From assembly GCA_945866285.1 (NCBI GenBank), contig CAMBHC010000046.1:1-12343 (forward strand): DNA of 12,343 nt, in the 5' to 3' direction. The notes below the pieces were generated by a model that worked only from the letters and a program-made list of their open reading frames with translations, was not told the DNA's origin and ran no database searches. The stretch comes from Candidatus Sulfopaludibacter sp. SbA3. GTDB taxonomy: Bacteria > Acidobacteriota > Vicinamibacteria > Vicinamibacterales > UBA2999. The position numbers and the translations under genes are program-made. Below, one piece after another: positions 1 to 7,191 of this stretch; position 1 is the stretch's first letter; every line of letters begins with the position of its first letter.

Positions 1-789
1 GGCTTCAAGGCCGAACACGTGCGGCTGCTCGTGGACGAATCGGCATCAACCGGCGAGAAAGGCTCGGCCGACAACGTCCGCAAGGTCTTCACCGAGATCA
101 AGAAGGCCGGAACCAAGGACGATTTCGTCCTGGTGATCCTGCTCGGTCACGGCACCTACGACGGCGATGCAGCGAAGTTCAACCTGGTGGGCCCCGACCT
201 CACGGCCAAGGACTGGACCGACATGTTGGCCGGCATGCCGGGCCGGCTGGCACTGGTCAACACGACTGAAGCGAGCTTTCCGTTCCTGGAGTCACTGACG
301 GCCAAGGGCCGTGTCGTGATCACCGCGACGGACTCGGCCGCACAGAAGTACGCGACGGTGTTTCCCGAATACTTCGTCAAAGCCATTCGCGAAGCGTCAA
401 CGGACCTGGACAAGAACGGCCGCACTTCGCTGTTTGAAGTGTTTGCTGCGGCCAGCGCGGCCGTGAAACAGCACTACGAGCAGAATGGCCAGCTCGCCAC
501 CGAGCGCGCCGTGCTCGATGACAACGGTGACGGCAAGGGACGGGAAGCGACCGCCGAAGGGCCCGATGGTGGCGTCGCCCGCATGTCCTATCTCGATGCC
601 GAAAGCGCCGCCGAAAGCGCCAGCCCCGAGATCGCGGCGCTGGCCAAGCGCCGCCGCACGCTCGAGATGCAAGCCGAGGAGCACAAGCAGTTGAAGGGCG
701 TCATGCCCGACGGGGAGTGGAACGCGACGTTCGAGAAGCTGATGCTCGAGCTGGCTCAGGTCTCTGCGGAGATCAGGAAGAAGTCTTAA
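1..789 (+). CDS. Caspase/legumain-like (C13-type) fold protein, no catalytic cysteine, 5'-partial
   Basis: The frame is open to the window edge, so the N-terminus is missing; 262 codons are visible and the stop is TAA at 787-789. A hydrophobic strand leads into an LLGHG motif, with the His at 148-150, as in the caspase-haemoglobinase fold of legumain-like and caspase-like peptidases. Where the catalytic Cys should follow the next strand, the sequence reads NTTEASFPF (259-285). The visible protein has no cysteine at all. Two calcium-loop-like segments follow: a canonical EF-hand loop DLDKNGRTSLFE (403-438) and DDNGDGKG (517-540). The last 60 residues or so are charged and probably helical or coiled-coil. 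The fold assignment is by motif. The likely role is a non-proteolytic binding or scaffold protein, but its function and location cannot be read without the missing N-terminus. It converges on the rhomboid gene. Confidence 0.6.
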   Translation, partial: GFKAEHVRLLVDESASTGEKGSADNVRKVFTEIKKAGTKDDFVLVILLGHGTYDGDAAKFNLVGPDLTAKDWTDMLAGMPGRLALVNTTEASFPFLESLTAKGRVVITATDSAAQKYATVFPEYFVKAIREASTDLDKNGRTSLFEVFAAASAAVKQHYEQNGQLATERAVLDDNGDGKGREATAEGPDGGVARMSYLDAESAAESASPEIAALAKRRRTLEMQAEEHKQLKGVMPDGEWNATFEKLMLELAQVSAEIRKKS

Positions 790-1481
790 CTTCTCCTGAT
801 CTCCTCTTCTCTTGTTTGTACATCCCACCAGTCAACGTCCATGCGCTCGCGACGGCGCATGGGAATGACCAGCGCGAGGCCACACGCAAATCCTGCGACG
901 TGCGCCCAGAACGCGACCCCGCCCGAGATCGTCCCTCCCCGGAAGATCGGCAGCGTGCCGATGCCGCTCAAGAACTGCATGACGAACCAGAACCCGAGAA
1001 AGAACACCGCCGGCAGCTCGAAGAGGATCGGCGGAAATGGGAACAGCATCAGCACGCGTGACTGCGGATACAGCACGACGTAGGCGCCCATGACGCCGGC
1101 GATGGCGCCGCTGGCGCCGACCATCGGGATGAGGGAGTCGGGCACGAGCGCCGTCTGCGCGATTGCGGCGACGTAGCCGCAGACGACATAGAACACCGCG
1201 AACCGGCCGTGGCCGAGCCGGTCTTCCACGTTGTCGCCGAAGATCCACAAGAACAGCAGGTTGCCCGCGAGATGGGCGATGCCGGCGTGCACGAACAGCG
1301 ATGTGAAGACGTCAACCAGCGAGAACTGCGCCGGGACGACGGCGAAGGCGTCGAGGAAGCGCTGGGCGGTCTCTTCCGGGAGCATCGCCTGAAACAGGAA
1401 CACCAGTACGTTGACCGCGATCAGGCCGATCGTGACGCCCGGGCGTGTGCGAGAGGGGATGACGTCGCGCAGCGGAATCAT
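786..1481 (-). CDS. Rhomboid family intramembrane serine protease
   Basis: This 231-aa polytopic membrane protein has the hallmarks of rhomboid proteases, which cleave transmembrane helices of substrate proteins within the lipid bilayer. It starts MIPLRDVIPSRTRPG, an opening common in this family, and the first hydrophobic segment covers about residues 15-33. HAGIAHLAGN contains the HxxxN element (His70, Asn74) of the oxyanion region. GASGAIAG holds the nucleophile Ser124, and FWAHVAGF holds the partner His194 in the last membrane segment, so the catalytic dyad is intact. The C-terminus is a short charged cytoplasmic tail. The start is fixed by the family N-terminus; upstream only a weak AAAGG precedes the ATG. 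The gene is divergent from the zinc-ribbon gene (27 bases apart), and its stop shares TTAA with the caspase-like gene. The substrate is unknown. Confidence 0.93.
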   Translation of the reverse strand: MIPLRDVIPSRTRPGVTIGLIAVNVLVFLFQAMLPEETAQRFLDAFAVVPAQFSLVDVFTSLFVHAGIAHLAGNLLFLWIFGDNVEDRLGHGRFAVFYVVCGYVAAIAQTALVPDSLIPMVGASGAIAGVMGAYVVLYPQSRVLMLFPFPPILFELPAVFFLGFWFVMQFLSGIGTLPIFRGGTISGGVAFWAHVAGFACGLALVIPMRRRERMDVDWWDVQTREEEIRRS

Positions 1482-1488
1482 GAGCCTT

Positions 1489-1497
1489 TGCTAGAAT
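1489..1497 (+). promoter_or_regulatory. Candidate extended -10 promoter, near-leaderless start of the zinc-ribbon gene
   Basis: TGCTAGAAT gives an extended -10 (TG at 1489-1490, TAGAAT at 1492-1497) with no recognisable -35. Transcription would begin near 1504, only about 5 bases before the ATG at 1509. No Shine-Dalgarno precedes that ATG, which fits a leaderless-type message. The opposite strand has a possible -10 for the rhomboid gene (TATTCT, 1499-1494). This is a sequence-only prediction. Confidence 0.4.
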
Positions 1498-1508
1498 ATC
1501 GAATAACG

Positions 1509-1709
1509 ATGAAATGTCGCTCGTGCGGTGCCGAGATCGCGGTCAACGCGCTCATTTGCTACAAGTGCGGAACCGCCACGGCGGAGCCGCGAATTACTCC
1601 GCCGGCGGCCCGGCCGCGGCGCTCGCGGCTACCCATCACCTGGCTCCTGCTCCTGGGCCTGGTCCTGGCGGCGGTGGCGCGGCAGGCGGCGTGCGGAAGC
1701 CTGCTATGA
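1509..1709 (+). CDS. Small zinc-ribbon protein with one C-terminal membrane segment
   Basis: This 66-aa protein begins MKCRSCGAEI and carries two CxxC knuckles (Cys3/Cys6 and Cys17/Cys20), a compact zinc ribbon expected to bind one zinc ion. A Pro/Arg-rich linker (about residues 28-41) is followed by a hydrophobic stretch, LPITWLLLLGLVLAAVA (41-57), which is a probable membrane anchor. The linker basicity suggests the ribbon faces the cytoplasm. A longer in-frame reading starts far upstream, inside the antisense of the rhomboid gene, but the ATG at 1509 is preferred: it starts directly on the zinc ribbon and lies just after a promoter-like site. The gene is 40 bases upstream of the FHA-GAF-PP2C gene on the same strand. 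Short zinc-ribbon membrane proteins are common in bacteria and their function is generally unknown; none is assigned here. Confidence 0.72.
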   Translation: MKCRSCGAEIAVNALICYKCGTATAEPRITPPAARPRRSRLPITWLLLLGLVLAAVARQAACGSLL

Positions 1710-1710
1710 T
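1702..1710 (+). promoter_or_regulatory. Candidate extended -10 promoter upstream of the FHA-GAF-PP2C gene
   Basis: TGCTATGAT is an extended -10 match (TG at 1702-1703, TATGAT at 1705-1710) overlapping the stop of the zinc-ribbon gene. Initiation near 1717 would give a leader of about 33 bases to the ATG at 1750. No -35 is evident. It stands out because the surrounding sequence is very GC-rich. Prediction only. Confidence 0.38.
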
Positions 1711-1749
1711 TGGGCGTTCGGGCTGCCGGAGCGCCGCCCGCCCTTCCCT

Positions 1750-3363
1750 ATGGCAAATGCACGTCTCGAAGTAAACGACGGCCTCGGCCAGCGAATCGTC
1801 CCGATCACCACGGCCCAGACCATGATCGGCCGGCGCACCGAGAGCGATTTGCGCCTGGTGGGCAGTGACGTCTCGCGTGATCATGCCGAGATCGTGGAAG
1901 TCGACGGCGAATGGCTCCTGCGCGACAAGCAGTCGCGCTACGGCACCTACGTCAACGGCGAGGCCATCACCGAGCACAAGCTCGCGCACGGCGACAAGGT
2001 GCAGTTTGGCCGCGCCAGTGGCGCCGACGTGGTGTTCCTGACCGGCGACGCTCCCGTGCACACGGACCGCTCGCACGCCAGTGCCGTCAACGACCTGCGC
2101 CAGCTGGCGGCGTTGCTCGAAGGCTTGCGCGCGCTCGGCTCGGGCCGCGTGCTCGATGAGGTGCTGGCGCTCGTGCTCGACGCCGCCATCGACGTGGCCG
2201 GCGCCGAACGCGGCTTCATCATGCTGGCCGCCACCGGACAGCCGCTGGAAATGAAACTGGCGCGCGCCAAGGGCCGCATCACCCTGCCGCCAACCGGGTT
2301 CAACACCAGCCGCAAGATCCCTGAAGAGGTGTTTGCCACGGGTGAGCTGAAGATTGTCGCCGACCTGCTCGACGGCGATCTCGCCAACGTGCACATGGGG
2401 ACGGTCGCGCTCGGCATTCGTCACGTGGCCTGCATCCCGCTCCGCCTGGTCCGCTATCTGGATCGCGCCGACATGGCCAGCGAGTCGAGGAACATCGGCG
2501 TGCTCTATCTCGACAGCCGCGAGAAGGGCAGCCTGCTGGCGCCGCACACCCGCACCGCGCTCGATACCCTGGCGAACGAGGCCGGTGTCGCGATCGAGAA
2601 CGCGCGCCTCTATCGCGAGACACTCGACAAGGCGCGGCTTGAGCACGAGCTGAAGATTGCGGCGGAAATCCAGCGCGCGCTGCTGCCTGAGGGCACGCAC
2701 AACGGCAAATTCTTCGAGTCGGCCGGCACCTCGCTCCAGGCGCGCTCGATTGGTGGCGACTTCTTCGATCTGATCGACACGCCGGATGGCATGTTTGGCT
2801 TCCTGTGCGGCGACGTCGCCGGCAAGGGCCCGGCAGCGGCCCTGCTCACGTCGAAGATCATGGGCATCTTCTCCGCTTTCGCGTCGATTGGCGACGACCC
2901 GGCGCAGACCGTGGATCACATCAACAAGGTCCTGACGCGCCGGCAGATCGACGCGCGTTACGCGACGCTGATGTACGGCAAGTTGGCCCCGACCGGGAAG
3001 CTGGTGTTCTGCAATGCCGGCCACAACCCGCCCTTGATCTACGGCGTGGACGGCTTGCGCCGCATCGAGGTGGGCGGCATGCCGGTCGGCCTGTTCGAGA
3101 TGGCGCCGTACTCCGCGGACTCAGTGGAACTGAAACCGGGCGATACGCTGGCACTGTACAGCGACGGTGTCACTGAAGCACATAACATCGCCGGTGAAGA
3201 GTTTGGTGAAGAGCGCATGGTCGAAGTGCTCGAGCGTTATCACCAGGAACCGGCGACCGTCGTGCTCGAGAAGCTGATCGATGCCGTCAAGGCGTTCGCG
3301 CACGGCGCCGAGCAGTACGACGATGTCACGGCGCTGATCGTGAAGTTCACCGGCCCATCATGA
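1750..3363 (+). CDS. FHA-GAF-PP2C (RsbU/SpoIIE-type) serine phosphatase
   Basis: This 537-aa soluble signalling protein has three domains. An N-terminal FHA domain (about 22-98) has GR at 27-28, SRDH at 42-45 and YGTYVNG at 64-70, the residues that read phosphothreonine. A GAF sensor domain spans about 134-290. A helical linker containing EIQRALLP leads into a PP2C-family phosphatase domain (about 315-533). Its metal-binding acidic residues are visible in GGDFFD (Asp337), GDVAGKG (Asp355), YSDGVTEA (Asp472) and QYDDVTA (Asp524/525). Such enzymes dephosphorylate anti-anti-sigma or similar phosphoproteins in partner-switching cascades. No STAS protein, anti-sigma kinase or Ser/Thr kinase lies nearby, so the target is unknown. 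The ATG at 1750 is chosen because the FHA fold begins right after it; the frame is open further upstream but encodes an unlikely Arg-rich stretch. The stop overlaps the next start as ATGA. Confidence 0.9.
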   Translation: MANARLEVNDGLGQRIVPITTAQTMIGRRTESDLRLVGSDVSRDHAEIVEVDGEWLLRDKQSRYGTYVNGEAITEHKLAHGDKVQFGRASGADVVFLTGDAPVHTDRSHASAVNDLRQLAALLEGLRALGSGRVLDEVLALVLDAAIDVAGAERGFIMLAATGQPLEMKLARAKGRITLPPTGFNTSRKIPEEVFATGELKIVADLLDGDLANVHMGTVALGIRHVACIPLRLVRYLDRADMASESRNIGVLYLDSREKGSLLAPHTRTALDTLANEAGVAIENARLYRETLDKARLEHELKIAAEIQRALLPEGTHNGKFFESAGTSLQARSIGGDFFDLIDTPDGMFGFLCGDVAGKGPAAALLTSKIMGIFSAFASIGDDPAQTVDHINKVLTRRQIDARYATLMYGKLAPTGKLVFCNAGHNPPLIYGVDGLRRIEVGGMPVGLFEMAPYSADSVELKPGDTLALYSDGVTEAHNIAGEEFGEERMVEVLERYHQEPATVVLEKLIDAVKAFAHGAEQYDDVTALIVKFTGPS

Positions 3364-3635
3364 CGAAGCAGGTGCGGTGGGCACTGGCACTGTGGACCGT
3401 GTTGGCCGTGGTGGTGTTTAACGTCACTTTCGATTGGCAAACCCGCCTCGCGGGCCTGGAATTTGCCGGCGCGCAACGACATCGCCATGCCGCCGGGCAA
3501 CCCGTGCTGACGGTCAACGACGGCTTCCGCCCAATGGTTCGCTCGGCCGCCCTGCAGTCGAGCGTCTGGCTTGGCCTGATTCTCGGCGTTGGCGCCCTCG
3601 CGACCGCTGTTGCCGCGCGACCGTCAAAGACCTAG
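3360..3635 (+). CDS. Hypothetical small protein with two membrane segments
   Basis: I do not recognise this 91-aa protein. It has a hydrophobic segment at about residues 7-21 (ALALWTVLAVVVFNV is its core), a polar middle of roughly 45 residues (TFDWQTRLAGLEFAG...), and a second hydrophobic segment at about 69-86 (VWLGLILGVGALATAVAA). This predicts a hairpin with both ends in the cytoplasm and a loop of about 45 residues outside. Its ATG overlaps the stop of the FHA-GAF-PP2C gene (ATGA, 3360-3363), which indicates translational coupling, and its TAG directly abuts the ATG of the LeuA-like gene. Coding is supported by this tight packing and the clear two-helix pattern. It may be a membrane partner of the phosphatase, but that is inferred from position only. 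Confidence 0.66.
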   Translation: MTKQVRWALALWTVLAVVVFNVTFDWQTRLAGLEFAGAQRHRHAAGQPVLTVNDGFRPMVRSAALQSSVWLGLILGVGALATAVAARPSKT

Positions 3636-4847
3636 ATGCTTGACTCACTGATCTACGACTGGAACAAGATTGGCGCGCCGGCCATCCCCAAGCGGGTGAT
3701 GCTGGACGACGAGACGCTGCGCGATGGCCTGCAGTCGCCTTCGGTCAAGACGCCGACGATCGGCGATAAGATCAAGATCCTCCACTTGATCGACCAGCTC
3801 GGCATCGACACCGCCGACATCGGGCTTCCCGGTGCCGGCCCCCACGTCGTCGCTGACGTCGAGCGCCTGGCGCGGGAGATTGTCGGGTCGCGCCTGAAGG
3901 TGCGCGCCAATTGCGCGGCACGGACGACCGTCAGTGACATCAGGCCCATTGCCGAGATCACGCAGCGCACCGGCCTGCCGATCGAAGTCGGCGCGTTCAT
4001 TGGGTCGTCGCCGATTCGGCAGTACACCGAGGGCTGGACGATCGACTGGCTGCTGAAGAGCACCGAAGAGGCGGTCTCCTTCGCTGTGAAGGAAGGCCTC
4101 GAAGTGATGTACGTCACCGAGGACACGACCCGCGCCGATCCTGAGACGTTGCGCCGCCTCTATGTGTGCGCGATTCGGTCGGGTGCCAGGCGCATTTGCC
4201 TGGCCGACACCGTCGGCCACGCCACGCCGTGGGGCGCCACCGCCGTGGTGAAGTTCGCCGCGCAGGTGATCAAGGACGAAGGCGCCGACGTCGGCATCGA
4301 CTGGCACGGCCATCGCGATCGCGACCTGGCGGTGATCAACAGCATTGCGGCTCTCGAAGCCGGCGCCTCGCGGGTGCACGCGGCCGCGCTCGGCATCGGC
4401 GAACGCGTCGGCAACACGCCGATGGATTTGCTGCTGGTGAATCTCGTCGTGATGGGTTTCCTGGAACGCGACCTGACGCCGCTGATGCCGTACTGCGACG
4501 CCGTGTCGGAAGCCTGCGGCGTGCCCATCCCGGACAACTATCCGGTCGTCGGTCGCGATGCCTTCCGCACGGCCACCGGCGTACATGCCGCGGCGGTGGT
4601 CAAGGCGTGGCGCAAGGGCGACATCGAGCTGATGGACGCCGTCTACTCGTCGATCCCAGCCAGTATTGTCGGGCGCCATCAGGAGATCGAAGTCGGGCCG
4701 ATGTCAGGAAAGTCGAATGTGTTGTTCTGGCTGGAGTCGCGCGGGATTCCGGCCAGCGACCCGGTGGTCGATCGCGTCTTCGCGAAGGCGAAGGCGTCGA
4801 CGACGGTGCTGACCGAAGCGGAAATTCTGGCTGAGGTCTATCGCTAG
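3636..4847 (+). CDS. LeuA/homocitrate-synthase-family (DRE-TIM metallolyase) enzyme
   Basis: This 403-aa enzyme is of the 2-isopropylmalate/homocitrate/citramalate synthase family, which condenses acetyl-CoA with a 2-oxo acid using a divalent metal. The barrel signature DDETLRDG (24-31) supplies the catalytic Arg29 and metal ligand Asp30. DWHGHRDRD (222-230) supplies metal ligands His224 and His226. LGIGERVGN (252-260) and ATGVHAAAVVKA (313-324) are the later conserved elements. The usual HxHND reads HGHRD here, an Asn-to-Arg change. The C-terminal allosteric domain of classical LeuA (over 500 aa) is absent, so leucine feedback is unlikely; a short segment with MSGKSN (356-361) ends the protein. 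Substrate cannot be decided: isopropylmalate, citramalate, homocitrate or Re-citrate synthase are all possible. The ATG follows the previous stop with no gap and no clear Shine-Dalgarno. Confidence 0.82.
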   Translation: MLDSLIYDWNKIGAPAIPKRVMLDDETLRDGLQSPSVKTPTIGDKIKILHLIDQLGIDTADIGLPGAGPHVVADVERLAREIVGSRLKVRANCAARTTVSDIRPIAEITQRTGLPIEVGAFIGSSPIRQYTEGWTIDWLLKSTEEAVSFAVKEGLEVMYVTEDTTRADPETLRRLYVCAIRSGARRICLADTVGHATPWGATAVVKFAAQVIKDEGADVGIDWHGHRDRDLAVINSIAALEAGASRVHAAALGIGERVGNTPMDLLLVNLVVMGFLERDLTPLMPYCDAVSEACGVPIPDNYPVVGRDAFRTATGVHAAAVVKAWRKGDIELMDAVYSSIPASIVGRHQEIEVGPMSGKSNVLFWLESRGIPASDPVVDRVFAKAKASTTVLTEAEILAEVYR

Positions 4848-4848
4848 A

Positions 4849-4931
4849 GGGCTTGGAGACTTGGGGGCTTGGAGTCTTGAAAGCTTCAGGACCTTGAGAC
4901 CCAGGCCCGCAAGTCCCCAGGCCCCCAAGCC
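4849..4931. repeat. Inverted array of degenerate 8-bp repeats between convergent genes
   Basis: The whole spacer between two converging genes is periodic at 8 bp. The left half reads GGGCTTGG, AGACTTGG, GGGCTTGG, AGTCTTGA. The right half is the reverse complement type (GCCCGCAA, GTCCCCAG, GCCCCCAA). The halves pair: CTTGGGGGCTTGG at 4860-4872 matches 4917-4929 over 13 bp with a single G-U. Inside, GTCTTGAA (4874-4881) pairs with TTCAGGAC (4885-4892) across an AGC loop, 8 bp with one G-U. A bidirectional transcription end or a dispersed intergenic repeat is plausible. There is no clear T-tract on either side. Confidence 0.72.
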
Positions 4932-4932
4932 T

Positions 4933-5817
4933 TTACTTCAGAAGCCGTTGCTCAATCTCAGGCAACGCAGCGACGACAACATCACCCACCACCTGCAGGC
5001 TGCGTGCTGACACCGCATCGAGCGTGTCTTGCGCGGTGTGCCAGGCGGGGTAGTCGAGGTCGATGATGTCCACTGACGGGATGCCCGCCTTCAGGAAGTG
5101 CATGTGGTCGTCTTCCACGGCCATCGACTCGCTGATAAAGCTGGCCTGGTGCCCCAGGCGTCGGGCGGTGTTCCAAATGATGTCGGTGAGCCACGGCGTG
5201 GACGTTGATTCGCGCCGGATGTTCAACTGGCGATCGCCGACCATGTCGAGCAGGATCATCGCCTTCAGTGACTTCAGCGTGCCGGTCTGGCGCGCGACCT
5301 CGACGTAGTGGCGGCTGCCATACGTGTGGTCGGGGTCGCGCCACTCGCCGGTCGCCTCTTCGCCGTCGAGGAACAGCAGCTCGATGGTGAAGGGCAGTTG
5401 CGGGCGTGCCTTGAGCACGCGCGCCAGTTCCAGCAGCGTCGCGGTGCTCGAGGCGCCGTCGCTGGCGCCGACAAAGCGAAATTCGCGGAACAGCTTCGTG
5501 TCGAAGTGGCTCGCGAGGATGATGCGCTCGGGGCGCCGGCCGGGGATGGTCGCGATCAGGTTGACCATCTTGATCGGCCCGAGCGGCGTCATTGCCTCCC
5601 ACGCCTGCTCAACGGTCTTGAGGCCAATGGCGGCCAGGGTCTTGGTGATGTATTCGCGGTTCTTGAGGTTGCCCGCCGACCCTGACGGCCGCGGACCGAT
5701 GGCCACCTGCTGGCGCAGGTGTTCCCACGCCTTGGAACTGTCGAAGGCCGTGGGCGCCTGAGCCGACACGGCCGCTGATGCCAGCAAACCAACAAATGCC
5801 AGAATGAGCGGCCGCAT
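4933..5817 (-). CDS. Secreted M28-family zinc protein resembling glutaminyl-peptide cyclotransferase
   Basis: This 294-aa protein begins with a signal peptide (MRPLILAFVGLLASAAVSAQA) and is predicted to act outside the inner membrane. The mature part has the M28 zinc-hydrolase fold and follows the glutaminyl cyclase pattern closely: ASHFDTK (102-108), FVGASDGA with metal ligand Asp120, LFLDGEEA with Glu153/Glu154, YGSRHY (166-171), LLDMVGD with Asp191, VEDDHMHFLKAGIP with Asp236/Asp237, and YPAWHTAQD with metal ligand His260. Glutaminyl cyclases convert N-terminal Gln to pyroglutamate; related M28 proteins are aminopeptidases, and the sequence favours but does not prove the cyclase. The gene follows gltA by 9 bases. 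Its Shine-Dalgarno (AAGGGG) overlaps the gltA stop codon, so the two are probably one operon. A C-terminal helix completes the domain, and the length fits a single-domain member. Confidence 0.85.
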   Translation of the reverse strand: MRPLILAFVGLLASAAVSAQAPTAFDSSKAWEHLRQQVAIGPRPSGSAGNLKNREYITKTLAAIGLKTVEQAWEAMTPLGPIKMVNLIATIPGRRPERIILASHFDTKLFREFRFVGASDGASSTATLLELARVLKARPQLPFTIELLFLDGEEATGEWRDPDHTYGSRHYVEVARQTGTLKSLKAMILLDMVGDRQLNIRRESTSTPWLTDIIWNTARRLGHQASFISESMAVEDDHMHFLKAGIPSVDIIDLDYPAWHTAQDTLDAVSARSLQVVGDVVVAALPEIEQRLLK

Positions 5818-5826
5818 CGTGACCCC

Positions 5827-7110
<1,284 letters not shown>

Positions 7111-7112
7111 AG

Positions 7113-7139
7113 GGTGATCCGCCTCATTGTACGATCACC
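7113..7139 (-). promoter_or_regulatory. Candidate gltA promoter with flanking inverted repeat (operator)
   Basis: On the minus strand TACAAT (7131-7126) is a good -10; initiation near 7119 would leave about 9 leader bases before the gltA ATG. It is flanked by perfect 7-bp arms, GGTGATC at 7113-7119 and GATCACC at 7133-7139, whose centres lie 20 bp (two helical turns) apart. That geometry suits a dimeric regulator covering the -10 and start site. The -35 is poor (TGACGA or TTGTGA further upstream). The regulator is unknown. Confidence 0.5.
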
Positions 7140-7171
7140 AGCCCATCGTCGTCACAAATAGAGTGAGACCT

Positions 7172-7184
7172 GCCTATTTTAGGC
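7172..7184 (-). terminator. Short hairpin after phoU, possible weak terminator
   Basis: GCCTA (7172-7176) and TAGGC (7180-7184) form a perfect 5-bp stem with a 3-base loop, 7 bases past the phoU stop on the minus strand. No U-tract follows, so intrinsic termination would be weak; it could equally be a protein-binding palindrome upstream of gltA. Confidence 0.3.
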
Positions 7185-7191
7185 CGCTGAC

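Noticed and set aside
1209..1508. Upstream extension of the zinc-ribbon reading frame
   Set aside because: The extra 100 codons lie antisense to the rhomboid gene and encode no motif; the zinc ribbon begins exactly at the ATG at 1509.
1498..1510. Small inverted repeat ATCG-AATAA-CGAT at the zinc-ribbon start
   Set aside because: Four-base arms are expected by chance at this scale, so it is not called as an operator.
1636..3024. Long minus-strand open frame (462 codons) opposite the FHA-GAF-PP2C gene
   Set aside because: It is the antisense of a clearly conserved multi-domain protein, and its translation is Arg/His/Gln-rich without domains, as expected from GC-rich codon shadowing.
3645..4679. 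344-codon minus-strand open frame opposite the LeuA-like gene
   Set aside because: Antisense shadow with skewed composition; the plus-strand frame carries all family motifs.
4849..4931. CRISPR-like or tRNA interpretation of the periodic spacer
   Set aside because: Units are 8 bp with no spacers between them and no clover-leaf fold; it is a degenerate inverted tandem array.
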